Positions 52,826 to 61,043 of a DNA stretch of 64,000 nt are shown one piece after another. The notes under the pieces are model-generated. The model was not told the origin of the DNA. It searched no databases and saw only the letters and a program-made list of their open reading frames with translations. A program made the position numbers and the translations under genes. Source of the stretch: Opitutaceae bacterium (lineage in GTDB: Bacteria; Verrucomicrobiota; Verrucomicrobiia; Opitutales; Opitutaceae); the NCBI GenBank assembly GCA_003164715.1, contig PLTZ01000054.1:39882-103881 (forward strand). The letters are read 5' to 3'. Position 1 is the first letter of the stretch. Each line of letters begins with the position of its first letter.

Positions 52826-54238
52826 ATGAGCGATCCCAACAGCCTCAGCGACTTGGCGGACGAAATTGAGAGGTTGGTACGGGCCTATTCGGCGCGCGCC
52901 CACGCGGCAAACGGACCGGCAGGCGCGGACCCCGAGCCTTTCGAGCCAGGCAAGACGCCTGTGCCCTATGCCAGTCGTGTATTCACGGGCAACGAGGTTG
53001 CCGCCGCGGTGCGCACCACGCTCGATTTCTGGCTGACTCTGGGACCGCAGGGGGACGCCTTTGAGAAGGAGCTGGCCGCGGCAATCGGCGTCAAGCGCTC
53101 CATCCTGACAAATTCTGGGTCGTCAGCGAACCTGCTCGCAGTAAGTTCGCTTACGTCTTCGAAATTGCCCACTGAGAGACGCCTTCGTCCGGGCGATGAG
53201 GTGATTACCTGCGCCTCCGGGTTTCCAACCACGGCTGCCCCGATCGTGCAGAACGGCGCCGTCCCGGTCTTCATCGACAGCAACCCCGTGACAGGAAACG
53301 CGGACTGTTCAAAAATCGAGGAGGCCTATGCTCCCGGGCGCACAAAAGCCGTGGTACTGGCGCACGCCCTGGGCAATCCCTTCGACCTGGCTTCGGTCGT
53401 GAAATTCTGCAGGGCAAATGACCTCTGGCTGATTGAGGACAACTGCGACGCCCTCGGGAGCCTCTACACGATGCCCGGCAAGGCCCCGCATTTGACCGGG
53501 ACCTTTGGCGACCTGTCGACCCAGTCATTCTATCCGGCGCATCATATCACGACAGGGGAGGGCGGGGCCGTGAACATCACGCGTGACATGCGCTTCAAGG
53601 TCATTCTCGAGAGTTTCCGGGACTGGGGCAGGGACTGCTGGTGCGCCAGCGGGCACGAGAACACCTGCGGCAAGCGGTTCGGCTGGCAACTGGGAGAGCT
53701 GCCGGAGGGTTACGACCACAAGTACACCTATAGCCACCTCGGCTATAATCTGAAGCCGCTGGACATCCAGGCAGCCATCGGCCGCGAGCAGCTGAAGAGG
53801 CTTCAAGGCTTTGTCGAGGCCCGCCGGCGCAACTGGGAGCGCCTGCGCGCCGGACTGGCCCATCTGTCCGATTTCCTTGAATTCATGGAGGCTACGCCGG
53901 GAAGCGTACCCTCCTGGTTCGGCTTCATGCTCCTCGTGCGCGATGGCGCCCCGTTCACGGCGGTCGAGCTCTCACGCCATCTCGATGCCCACAAGATAGG
54001 CAACCGGCGGCTCTTTGGGGGCAACCTGGTGCGGCAGCCGGCATTCGTCCAGCTTCGCAGTGACAATCCCAATGCATTGAGAGTCGTCGGGAATCTAGAA
54101 GGCGCCGATCGCCTGATGCGTTCGGCGCTCTTTGTCGGCGTTTATCCCGGTTTGACGCCCGAGATGCTTGACTATGTGATCTGGGTGATCGGCGACTTCT
54201 GCATCAAGCCCGCTCGGAAACGCCCCAAGACCTCATGA
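52826..54238 (+). CDS. rfbH: CDP-4-keto-6-deoxyglucose 3-dehydrase (E1, PMP/[2Fe-2S])
   Basis: A 470-residue DegT-fold enzyme in which the PLP lysine is replaced by His in 'SFYPAHHITTGEGG' (H239/H240), the defining change of E1. The iron-sulfur ligands are C271, C273 and C281 ('DCWCASGHENTCGKR'), with C207 in 'EDNCDALGS' as the probable fourth. It removes the 3-OH to give CDP-3,6-dideoxy-4-ketohexose and needs an electron-donating reductase (RfbI/DdhD), which I do not find in the window. It overlaps rfbF by ATGA. Confidence 0.94.
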   Translation: MSDPNSLSDLADEIERLVRAYSARAHAANGPAGADPEPFEPGKTPVPYASRVFTGNEVAAAVRTTLDFWLTLGPQGDAFEKELAAAIGVKRSILTNSGSSANLLAVSSLTSSKLPTERRLRPGDEVITCASGFPTTAAPIVQNGAVPVFIDSNPVTGNADCSKIEEAYAPGRTKAVVLAHALGNPFDLASVVKFCRANDLWLIEDNCDALGSLYTMPGKAPHLTGTFGDLSTQSFYPAHHITTGEGGAVNITRDMRFKVILESFRDWGRDCWCASGHENTCGKRFGWQLGELPEGYDHKYTYSHLGYNLKPLDIQAAIGREQLKRLQGFVEARRRNWERLRAGLAHLSDFLEFMEATPGSVPSWFGFMLLVRDGAPFTAVELSRHLDAHKIGNRRLFGGNLVRQPAFVQLRSDNPNALRVVGNLEGADRLMRSALFVGVYPGLTPEMLDYVIWVIGDFCIKPARKRPKTS

Positions 54239-55011
54239 AGACTGTCATTCTCTGCGGCGGAAAAGGAACCCGCCTTCGCGAGGAGACCGAATACCGCCCG
54301 AAGCCGATGCTGCCCATAGGCAACCGGCCTATCCTCTGGCACATCATGCAGCGGTACGCCCTCTATGGGCACAAGGACTTCGTGCTCTGCCTCGGCTACA
54401 AGGGCGACCTCATCAAGGATTACTTCAGGAACTACCGCTGGAACTCGCACGATGTGACGGTCTCGCTCAACCGCCCCGAAGCTCCAAGGTTTCAGGACCC
54501 GGACGATGCCGTCGACTGGACGGTGTCCCTAATCGACACCGGGCTCGATTCCCTGACGGCGTGGCGGGTGAGGTCCGTGCGCGCCCACGTTGGTATTGGG
54601 CCGTTCTTCCTCACCTACGGCGACGGCGTCGGCAACATCGACCTAAAGAAGCTCCTGACCTTCCACCGCAAGTCGGGCTCCGTCTGCACGCTGACGGCCG
54701 TGCATCCCCCGGGGCGGTTTGGCGAGATTCGCCTTCGCCCGGATGGGCGCGTGGAGTCGTTTAATGAGAAGGCCCAAACGGAGACCGGCTACATCAACGG
54801 GGGCTTCATGGTCTGCGAGCCGGAGCTCTTCGACTACCTGCCCGACAGTCCCATGACCATGCTTGAGGAAGGGCCCCTTCGCCGCCTTGCCTCCGAAGGG
54901 AAGCTCGCAGCCTACCGGCACGAGGGATTCTGGCAGCCGATGGACACCTACCAGGAGTTTACCCTGCTGAACCGCCTCTGGGAGTCCGGCAAGGCCCCCT
55001 GGACTGCATGA
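54235..55011 (+). CDS. rfbF: Glucose-1-phosphate cytidylyltransferase
   Basis: A 258-residue nucleotidyltransferase. The N terminus 'ILCGGKGTRLREETEYRPKP' ends in the usual KPMLPIG motif, and 'GYKGDLIKDYFRNYRWNSHD' plus 'FLTYGDGVGNIDLKKLL' are specific to RfbF. It makes CDP-glucose from CTP and glucose-1-phosphate, the first step of the pathway that continues with RfbG and RfbH. The start overlaps rfbH and the stop overlaps the next SDR gene by ATGA, so these genes are translated as a block. Confidence 0.95.
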   Translation: MKTVILCGGKGTRLREETEYRPKPMLPIGNRPILWHIMQRYALYGHKDFVLCLGYKGDLIKDYFRNYRWNSHDVTVSLNRPEAPRFQDPDDAVDWTVSLIDTGLDSLTAWRVRSVRAHVGIGPFFLTYGDGVGNIDLKKLLTFHRKSGSVCTLTAVHPPGRFGEIRLRPDGRVESFNEKAQTETGYINGGFMVCEPELFDYLPDSPMTMLEEGPLRRLASEGKLAAYRHEGFWQPMDTYQEFTLLNRLWESGKAPWTA

Positions 55012-56075
55012 GCCATCAGAGGCCGCTTCCTCCCGACGACCTTAATCACGTCCGGCTGGGAGCCGTCGCACTTTGGCCGGAATTGAGGGATGCCCGGATC
55101 TTCATCACCGGCGCGACCGGATTCTTCGGGCGCTGGCTCATCGAAAGCCTCCTTTCGGCCGACGAGCGGTACCGCCTGGGCGTCCGCCTCGTCGCGCTTT
55201 CCCGCAACCCGGATTCATTCCTGGACGCGGCACCGCATCTGGCGGGCTCTGGCCTGAGGTGGATCAGGGGCTCGGTTACGACCCTGATGCCGGAAGCCTT
55301 GGATGGGGAGAGGTTCGATATGGTGATCCACCTTGCGACCGAGGCGGATATGCAGGCGACGCAGCGGGATCCGCAGGCCGCCCTTGCCGTCATCACTGAC
55401 GGGACCCGGCGTGTTCTTGAAGTGGCCGAACATACCGGTGCCCGGCGCTTCCTGTTTACGAGCTCGGGGGCGATCTACGGACCGCAGCCCCCTGAGCTGG
55501 AGCGTATTTCGGAAGCATATGAAGGGAAATACGATCCAAGAGGCAGCGCATCCGTTTATGTGTTGCCTGGGGAGGCAAAGCGCCAGGCGGAGCTTCTGTG
55601 CGTCAAGTATGCACAGCGCAACGGGTTGGGAGCCGTGATTGCGCGCTGTTTCACCTTTGCCGGGCCCGGTCTTCCAACGGGCTCCAAATTTGCATTCGGC
55701 AACTTCCTGAGGGACGCTCTGGCTGGCGGCCCAATCGTGATAAAGGGCGATGGCACGCCTATACGCTCGTATCTCTATGCCGCAGACTTGGCTATCTGGC
55801 TCTGGACGCTTCTCCTTAGGGGGACTCCGGGGCGGGCGTACAACGTGGGATCAGAATATCCTGTAAGCCTGCGCCATTTGGCTGAAATCATGGCTCATGA
55901 ACTCGGTGCCAGAGGAATTGAGGTACTTCAGGAACCAAAGGCGGACGGGACGCTCGATCGCTATGTCCCCTCGACCAAGCGCGCCCGGGACGAGCTTGGA
56001 CTCAGGGAGAATTTCAACCTGCAGGAAATGGTCCAGAGGACGGCGGCATGGCACCGGGCCGCGGTGAAGGATTGA
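55008..56075 (+). CDS. Extended SDR, likely CDP-dideoxysugar reductase/epimerase, with altered Tyr
   Basis: A 355-residue SDR with 'IFITGATGFFGRWLIESLL', 'HLATEADMQATQRDP', 'RFLFTSSGAIYGPQPPE' and 'FTFAGPGLPTGSKFAFGNFL'. The Lys of YxxxK is K191 in 'LPGEAKRQAELL', but the residue four before it is Pro187 instead of Tyr; Y184 is seven before. Position after rfbF suggests it acts where RfbJ (abequose), RfbS (paratose) or a C-branched-sugar reductase acts. The active-site change means that activity should not be assumed. Confidence 0.8.
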   Translation: MSHQRPLPPDDLNHVRLGAVALWPELRDARIFITGATGFFGRWLIESLLSADERYRLGVRLVALSRNPDSFLDAAPHLAGSGLRWIRGSVTTLMPEALDGERFDMVIHLATEADMQATQRDPQAALAVITDGTRRVLEVAEHTGARRFLFTSSGAIYGPQPPELERISEAYEGKYDPRGSASVYVLPGEAKRQAELLCVKYAQRNGLGAVIARCFTFAGPGLPTGSKFAFGNFLRDALAGGPIVIKGDGTPIRSYLYAADLAIWLWTLLLRGTPGRAYNVGSEYPVSLRHLAEIMAHELGARGIEVLQEPKADGTLDRYVPSTKRARDELGLRENFNLQEMVQRTAAWHRAAVKD

Positions 56076-56107
56076 CGCTTTTCGAGTCCCGCCAAGTCTC
56101 ACAACAC

Positions 56108-57604
56108 ATGCCGGCGAAACACCTGTTCATCTTCGAGATGGCGAATAACCATATGGGAGACGTTTCCCATGGTATTCGGATCATCCGAGAATTGAAGGAG
56201 GCGGGCAGCGGTTTCGACTTTCGTTTTGCCGTCAAGCTACAGTACCGCAGCCTACCCGGGCTCATTCATCCCGACTTTCGCGGACGAAATGACCTTAAGT
56301 TCATCAAGAGGTTCACCGAGACGGCACTTAGCTGGGAGGACTACCGCCGGCTTAAGGACGCTATCGTCGGGCACGGCTTCCTAGCGGTCTGCACGCCCTT
56401 CGATGAGCCTTCGGTGGACAAGGTGGTGGAGCATGGGTTCGACTACCTGAAGGTTGGGAGCTGCAGCCTTACCGACTGGCCGCTTGCTGAGAAGATAGCC
56501 GCCACAGGTCTTCCCCTGATCCTTTCCACAGCGGGTGAATCGCTGGAGGATATCGACAGGGTCGTCAGTTTCTACCAGCACCGGGACAGGCAGGTGGCCG
56601 TGATGCACTGTGTCGGGGAGTATCCGACTCCCGGTGACAGCCTGCAGCTGAACCAGATAGACCTCCTGAGGCGACGCTACAGCAATGTCGACGTGGGGTA
56701 TTCAACGCACGAAGACCCCGACGAACTCGATGCGGTGATGATGGCGATCGCTAAAGGGGCAACGTTCTTGGAGAAGCATGTCGGTGTTCCGACCGAGCGG
56801 CACCCCCTGAACGCCTATTCCGCCAATCCCGCGCAAGTGCGCAGATGGCTCGAGGCAGCGCGCCGGGCCGTGACCATGGTCGGGGTCGAGGAACGCAGGT
56901 ATGAATCTTCCCAGAGCGAACGAAACACCCTTTCAGAGCTTCGGCGCGGCGTGTTTGCCAAGCGCACGGTAGCGACAGGCACGGTAATCGGAAGTGACGA
57001 TATCTTCTTCGCAATCCCAGCCGGGCCCGGCCAGCTCACCGCAAATGATCTTTCCAAGTACACGGAATACAAGGCACTGCGTAATTTTGCGCCGAATGAG
57101 GCCATCCTTCATACCGGAGTCTCATTCACTGACACACGAAGCCTTGTCCATGGCATCATCCGTGACGTCAAAGCACTCCTGAAGGTCTCGGGAGCCGCCG
57201 TGCCCACACAACTTGAGCTGGAGATATCCCACCACTACGGCATTGAGAGATTCAGAGAAACAGGCTCGGCGATGATCACCGTCATCAACCGGGAATACTG
57301 CAAGCGGCTCGTCCTGATGCTTCCCGGGCAACGGCACCCCGAGCATTGGCACATGGCGAAGGATGAGACCTTCCACATGCTGCACGGGGAGATCGATCTC
57401 GTCCTTGGTGGTGAACGTCGCCGCTGCACAAAGAACGATGTCATCGTCATCCCGCGAGGCGTGAAGCACGAGTTTCGCAGCTCTGTTGGGGCCGTCATCG
57501 AGGAGATCTCATCAACCCACATCAAGGACGACTCGGGATACACTGACCCAGTGATCGGCCGAAACGACCAGCGCAAGACCTACGTCACGAACTGGATGGA
57601 CTGA
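56108..57604 (+). CDS. NeuB-family synthase with SAF and C-terminal cupin domains
   Basis: About 498 residues from ATG 56108; an ATG at 56048 would overlap the SDR gene by 28 bases. Residues 1-250 are a NeuB-type TIM barrel: 'FIFEMANNHMGDVSHGI', 'VKLQYRSLPGL', 'CTPFDEPSVDKV', 'YLKVGSCSLTDWPL' and 'GYSTHEDPDELDAV'. An SAF-like antifreeze domain follows ('VFAKRTVATGTVIGSDDIFF'). The last 120 residues form a cupin with 'HPEHWHMAKDETFHMLHGE' and 'VIPRGVKHEFR', giving two His, one Glu and a third His as metal ligands. NeuB enzymes condense PEP with a hexose; the added cupin might isomerise the sugar first. Product unknown. Confidence 0.87.
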   Translation: MPAKHLFIFEMANNHMGDVSHGIRIIRELKEAGSGFDFRFAVKLQYRSLPGLIHPDFRGRNDLKFIKRFTETALSWEDYRRLKDAIVGHGFLAVCTPFDEPSVDKVVEHGFDYLKVGSCSLTDWPLAEKIAATGLPLILSTAGESLEDIDRVVSFYQHRDRQVAVMHCVGEYPTPGDSLQLNQIDLLRRRYSNVDVGYSTHEDPDELDAVMMAIAKGATFLEKHVGVPTERHPLNAYSANPAQVRRWLEAARRAVTMVGVEERRYESSQSERNTLSELRRGVFAKRTVATGTVIGSDDIFFAIPAGPGQLTANDLSKYTEYKALRNFAPNEAILHTGVSFTDTRSLVHGIIRDVKALLKVSGAAVPTQLELEISHHYGIERFRETGSAMITVINREYCKRLVLMLPGQRHPEHWHMAKDETFHMLHGEIDLVLGGERRRCTKNDVIVIPRGVKHEFRSSVGAVIEEISSTHIKDDSGYTDPVIGRNDQRKTYVTNWMD

Positions 57605-57610
57605 GCACGA

Positions 57611-57871
57611 ATGGACCCACAAAGCGATCTTCGACGCTTGAAGAAGCAACGCAATCTGGCAGCCGTAGCCGCGGTCGTAATTATCGCAGTCGGCATGGCA
57701 ATCTGTCTTCCCCACGCCCTTGACCGCCGAAAACGGCTAAAGTCGGCGAATGATGCGCTGCTTGCCCTCCAAGGGCAGATCGAGAACACCCAGAACCAGA
57801 TAAGGGGGGTCCAGGCGCAGATCCTGCAGACTCAATCGGAGATACGGTCCCTCACCCATGAACGACACTGA
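57611..57871 (+). CDS. Small membrane/coiled-coil protein A
   Basis: An 86-residue protein with a basic N terminus, one hydrophobic helix (about residues 17-35, 'LAAVAAVVIIAVGMAICLP') and a Gln/Glu-rich coiled coil to the end ('LQGQIENTQNQIRGVQAQIL'). It starts 6 bases after the NeuB-family stop and overlaps the next small gene by 14 bases. I do not recognise a family. The layout recalls FtsB/FtsL-like or Wzz-helper proteins; a scaffold for the glycosyl-assembly enzymes is one possibility. Confidence 0.6.
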   Translation: MDPQSDLRRLKKQRNLAAVAAVVIIAVGMAICLPHALDRRKRLKSANDALLALQGQIENTQNQIRGVQAQILQTQSEIRSLTHERH

Positions 57872-58124
57872 TTCGGAGTTGGGCAATGCCCGCGCGCAGC
57901 GTGACCAGGCGATCGCCTGTGCCGCTCTTTCTTTCGTCATTTCCTTGGCGCTCGTCTTTTCGACTTTCGGGCCTGAACCGCAAACGGAACTGGCACGCAA
58001 GACCGTGCGAGAGCACCAAGCGTTGTTAGCGCAACTGCAGCAAGTGCTGCAGAACAATACGACCGAGCTTTCCCAGGACCAAGCCACACTCGGATCGCTG
58101 CGCAAGGCAGGCGCCCACCCTTAA
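57858..58124 (+). CDS. Small membrane/coiled-coil protein B
   Basis: An 88-residue protein of the same plan as its upstream neighbour: short N terminus, one helix (about residues 18-37, 'AIACAALSFVISLALVFSTF') and a coiled-coil tail ('EHQALLAQLQQVLQNNTTEL'). Unlike a duplicate it shows little direct sequence identity to protein A, so they may form a hetero-oligomer. Its start overlaps the end of the preceding gene, and the ThDP enzyme gene begins 6 bases after it. No known family recognised. Confidence 0.6.
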   Translation: MNDTDSELGNARAQRDQAIACAALSFVISLALVFSTFGPEPQTELARKTVREHQALLAQLQQVLQNNTTELSQDQATLGSLRKAGAHP

Positions 58125-58129
58125 TTCGT

Positions 58130-59911
58130 ATGAAGTTATCCGACTACGTCGTCGATTTCATCGCCCAGCTGGGTGTCCGCCATGTGTTCATGCTTCCCGG
58201 AGGTGGTGCGATGCATCTGAATGACTCTCTCGGGAAGTGCCGGAAGCTGACTTATGTCTGCAATTTGCACGAGCAGGCATGCGCGATCGCTGCGGAGGCG
58301 TACGGACAATGGGCCGGTCTGGGAGTGGCAATGGTCACGAGCGGCCCAGGTGGCACCAATGCGTTAACCGGCGTGGCGGGCGCATGGCTTGAATCGACCC
58401 CGATGCTGGTCGTTTCGGGACAGGTCAAGCGGTCGGATTTGGTTGGGAACAGGGGAGTCCGCCAAATCGGGTTCCAGGAGATAGACATCGTCCGGATGGT
58501 TAAGCCGATCACGAAGTACTCAGTTACCGTAACTGATCCGGGCCAGATTCGCTATTGCATGGAGGAGGCGGTGTGGAATGCCACCCATGGCAGAAAGGGC
58601 CCGGTATGGGTAGATATTCCTTTGGATGTGCAGGCGACTGATATTGATCCGGTGGGCCTCGATGGTTTTCGGCCGCCGCCGCAAGATTCGAGCGCCAATG
58701 CCCGGATCAAGTCTGCAGCACTGAAAACGCTGGAACTGCTCGCAACTTCCCGGCGCCCCGTGGTCCTAGCAGGAAACGGGATCAGGCATGCTGGGGCCAT
58801 CGAACTCTTTCTCAAATGGGCCGAATCGATTGGAATTCCGATTCTCACGACATGGAAGGCGCTCGATTTCCTGCCGGATGACCATCCGCTCTATGTGGGC
58901 CGGCCTGGCGCCGTTGGGCAGCGTGCGGCTAACTTCGCACAGCAGACCAGCGACCTCTTCATAAGCATAGGCGCACGACTGGATTATGGCCAGACGGCCT
59001 ATAATCACGCAAATTTCGCACCGCGGGCTAACAAGGTAGTCGTCGACATTGATCCAGCCGAAATCGCAAAGCTGCAGATGGAGATCGCAGTGCCCCTGGC
59101 AGCGGATGCAGGTGAGTTCCTGGCGGCATTAACCTCTTGTTGCAAAGGGCGCCGTTTCTCCGACTGGAGCGAATGGCGCGCGTGCTGCACCTCTTGGAAG
59201 GCCGCTTATCCGATCGTGCTGGACTCGTACCGGTCGGTCCCTTCTGGCGTTCATAATTACGTCCTCGTCGAAGCCATCGGCCGCCTCATGGGCGCTGGTG
59301 AGGTCCTTGTCCCGGGCAGCTCTGGGGCATGCAGCGAAGTGACCTCACAGGCGGTCCCCGTGTCCAAGGGCATGCGATTCATTAACACCCATGGCCTAGG
59401 AGCCATGGGCTTCGGCGTATCGGCTGCCCTCGGCGCGTGTCTGGCATCAGGCAACCATAGGACTGTCTGCATTGACGGCGATGGAGGATTCCCGATGAAT
59501 GCCCAGGAGTTGGCGATCATCTCCCGGCTTAACCTGCCGATTAAGTTCTTTATCCTCAACAACGGCGGCTACGGCTCGATCCGCGCAACGCAACTCAACT
59601 ACTTTGAGGGTAGGTTCATGGCCTGCGACGCCGCCTCCGGGCTGACATTTCCGGATCTACAGAAGACGGCTGAATCCTGCGGGATTGCCTACCGCCGGAT
59701 CGATTCACAAGACAGCCTTCGTGACAAAGTGGCTGGAATTCTCTCCCTACCGGGCCCGGTCGTATGCGACGTCCTGATGGCACCCAATCAGTTCACCCAA
59801 CCCAAAGTGTCGTCAAAACAGCAGCCTGACGGCCGGATGGTCACCGTGCCCATGGAAGATCTCTGGCCTTTCCTCGATCGCAAGGAACTCGATGCGATCA
59901 TGGCGGGATGA
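58130..59911 (+). CDS. Second acetolactate-synthase-like ThDP carboligase
   Basis: A 593-residue enzyme homologous to the one at 41225-43009. E48 in 'VCNLHEQACAIAAEAYGQW' is the catalytic Glu; the ThDP motif is 'GDGGFPMNAQELAIIS' ending 'FILNN'; 'VDIPLDVQATDIDP' and 'VVVDIDPAEIAKLQ' mark the domain links. It sits inside the CDP-3,6-dideoxyhexose operon, exactly where a YerE-type enzyme would take its substrate from RfbH. Adding a two-carbon acetyl branch to C4 of the dideoxy sugar is a reasonable inference. Confidence 0.86.
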   Translation: MKLSDYVVDFIAQLGVRHVFMLPGGGAMHLNDSLGKCRKLTYVCNLHEQACAIAAEAYGQWAGLGVAMVTSGPGGTNALTGVAGAWLESTPMLVVSGQVKRSDLVGNRGVRQIGFQEIDIVRMVKPITKYSVTVTDPGQIRYCMEEAVWNATHGRKGPVWVDIPLDVQATDIDPVGLDGFRPPPQDSSANARIKSAALKTLELLATSRRPVVLAGNGIRHAGAIELFLKWAESIGIPILTTWKALDFLPDDHPLYVGRPGAVGQRAANFAQQTSDLFISIGARLDYGQTAYNHANFAPRANKVVVDIDPAEIAKLQMEIAVPLAADAGEFLAALTSCCKGRRFSDWSEWRACCTSWKAAYPIVLDSYRSVPSGVHNYVLVEAIGRLMGAGEVLVPGSSGACSEVTSQAVPVSKGMRFINTHGLGAMGFGVSAALGACLASGNHRTVCIDGDGGFPMNAQELAIISRLNLPIKFFILNNGGYGSIRATQLNYFEGRFMACDAASGLTFPDLQKTAESCGIAYRRIDSQDSLRDKVAGILSLPGPVVCDVLMAPNQFTQPKVSSKQQPDGRMVTVPMEDLWPFLDRKELDAIMAG

Positions 59912-59924
59912 CCCCGTCCCTTTG

Positions 59925-61043
59925 ATGACGACAAGCGAACTCCTTTCGGAAACCGTCGATTCGGCACGAACACGGGAGAATTCTGCCTTCGACGGGCTCG
60001 CAGTGGAATCGGGGAAAAACTTCGTCCTCTTCGGAGCCGGTCGGCTAGGCCGAAAGGTTGCTGCCGCGCTTCGCCGACACGGGATTGAGCCTTTGGCCTT
60101 CGCCGACAATGACCCACGACTCGATGGGACCAAGGTGGACGGCACCCTGGTATTCTCGCCGGCGGCTGCTGCGGGCCGCTGGGACGACGATGCTCTTTTC
60201 GTCGTTACAACATTCCTTCCTCAAGGAGGGGGCATTGGGTCTCGCTTGCGGGAGCTTGCGTTGCTGGGATGCAAAAAGACCACGAACTTCCTGCCCTTTG
60301 GATGGAAGTTTGAAGGAGTCCTTCCCCATTTCGGCTCGGACCTGCCATCCCGATTGCTGGAGCACGCCCGGGAATTGGAGAAGGTTGAGGAACTGTGGTG
60401 CGACCACATTTCCCGGGAGACGTATAGACAGGCACTCGCGTGGCGCCTGCGGGCAGACTTCAAGGAAACCATCTCCCCAGCACCCAACCAGTATTTCCCA
60501 CGGGACATCCTTCGCCCGAACCCGGAAGAAGTATTCGTAGACGGCGGCGCGTTCGACGGCGATACCCTGCGGGCTGCCCCGTGGCAGTTTGCCAGGACCC
60601 TCGCAATCGAACCGGATCCTGCAAATGCCGCGATCCTGCGCTCCTTGAGCAACCAGGGGACTCAGGTTTACGAATCGTTGCTGGGCCGCGTTCCGGGCTC
60701 CGCCCGCTTTGACGGGAGAGGGACGATGGCGTCATCCCGGTCGGACGCCGGCGCGTTGGAGCTATCAGTGATGACGCTGGATGAGCTTACGGCGGGCGAG
60801 ATTCCGACATTCGTTAAGCTCGACGTCGAAGGGGACGAACTCGCAGCGCTCGAAGGCGGCGTGGAGATGCTGAAACGCGTGCAGCCCATTGTTGCGGTGT
60901 GCGTCTACCATAAGCCGGAGGATCTGTGGACTATACCCCTATTTCTTAAAGAGGTGCTACCGTACCTGCGCGCCCATGCGCGGAATGGATTCGAGCTTGT
61001 GGCCTACGCCGAACTGCCCGAGTGCTGCCCGCATCCACAATGA
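59925..61043 (+). CDS. FkbM-family methyltransferase with N-terminal Rossmann domain
   Basis: A 372-residue protein from ATG 59925. Residues about 30-130 look like a nucleotide-binding Rossmann fold ('FVLFGAGRLGRKVAAALRRH', 'PLAFADNDPRLDG'). The second half is an FkbM methyltransferase: 'VFVDGGAFDGDTLRAAPW', 'TLAIEPDPANAAILRSL' and 'FVKLDVEGDELAALEGGVEM'. The extra N-terminal domain may bind the nucleotide sugar. It overlaps the next gene by ATGA. Acceptor unknown; O-methylation of a sugar is expected. Confidence 0.83.
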   Translation: MTTSELLSETVDSARTRENSAFDGLAVESGKNFVLFGAGRLGRKVAAALRRHGIEPLAFADNDPRLDGTKVDGTLVFSPAAAAGRWDDDALFVVTTFLPQGGGIGSRLRELALLGCKKTTNFLPFGWKFEGVLPHFGSDLPSRLLEHARELEKVEELWCDHISRETYRQALAWRLRADFKETISPAPNQYFPRDILRPNPEEVFVDGGAFDGDTLRAAPWQFARTLAIEPDPANAAILRSLSNQGTQVYESLLGRVPGSARFDGRGTMASSRSDAGALELSVMTLDELTAGEIPTFVKLDVEGDELAALEGGVEMLKRVQPIVAVCVYHKPEDLWTIPLFLKEVLPYLRAHARNGFELVAYAELPECCPHPQ

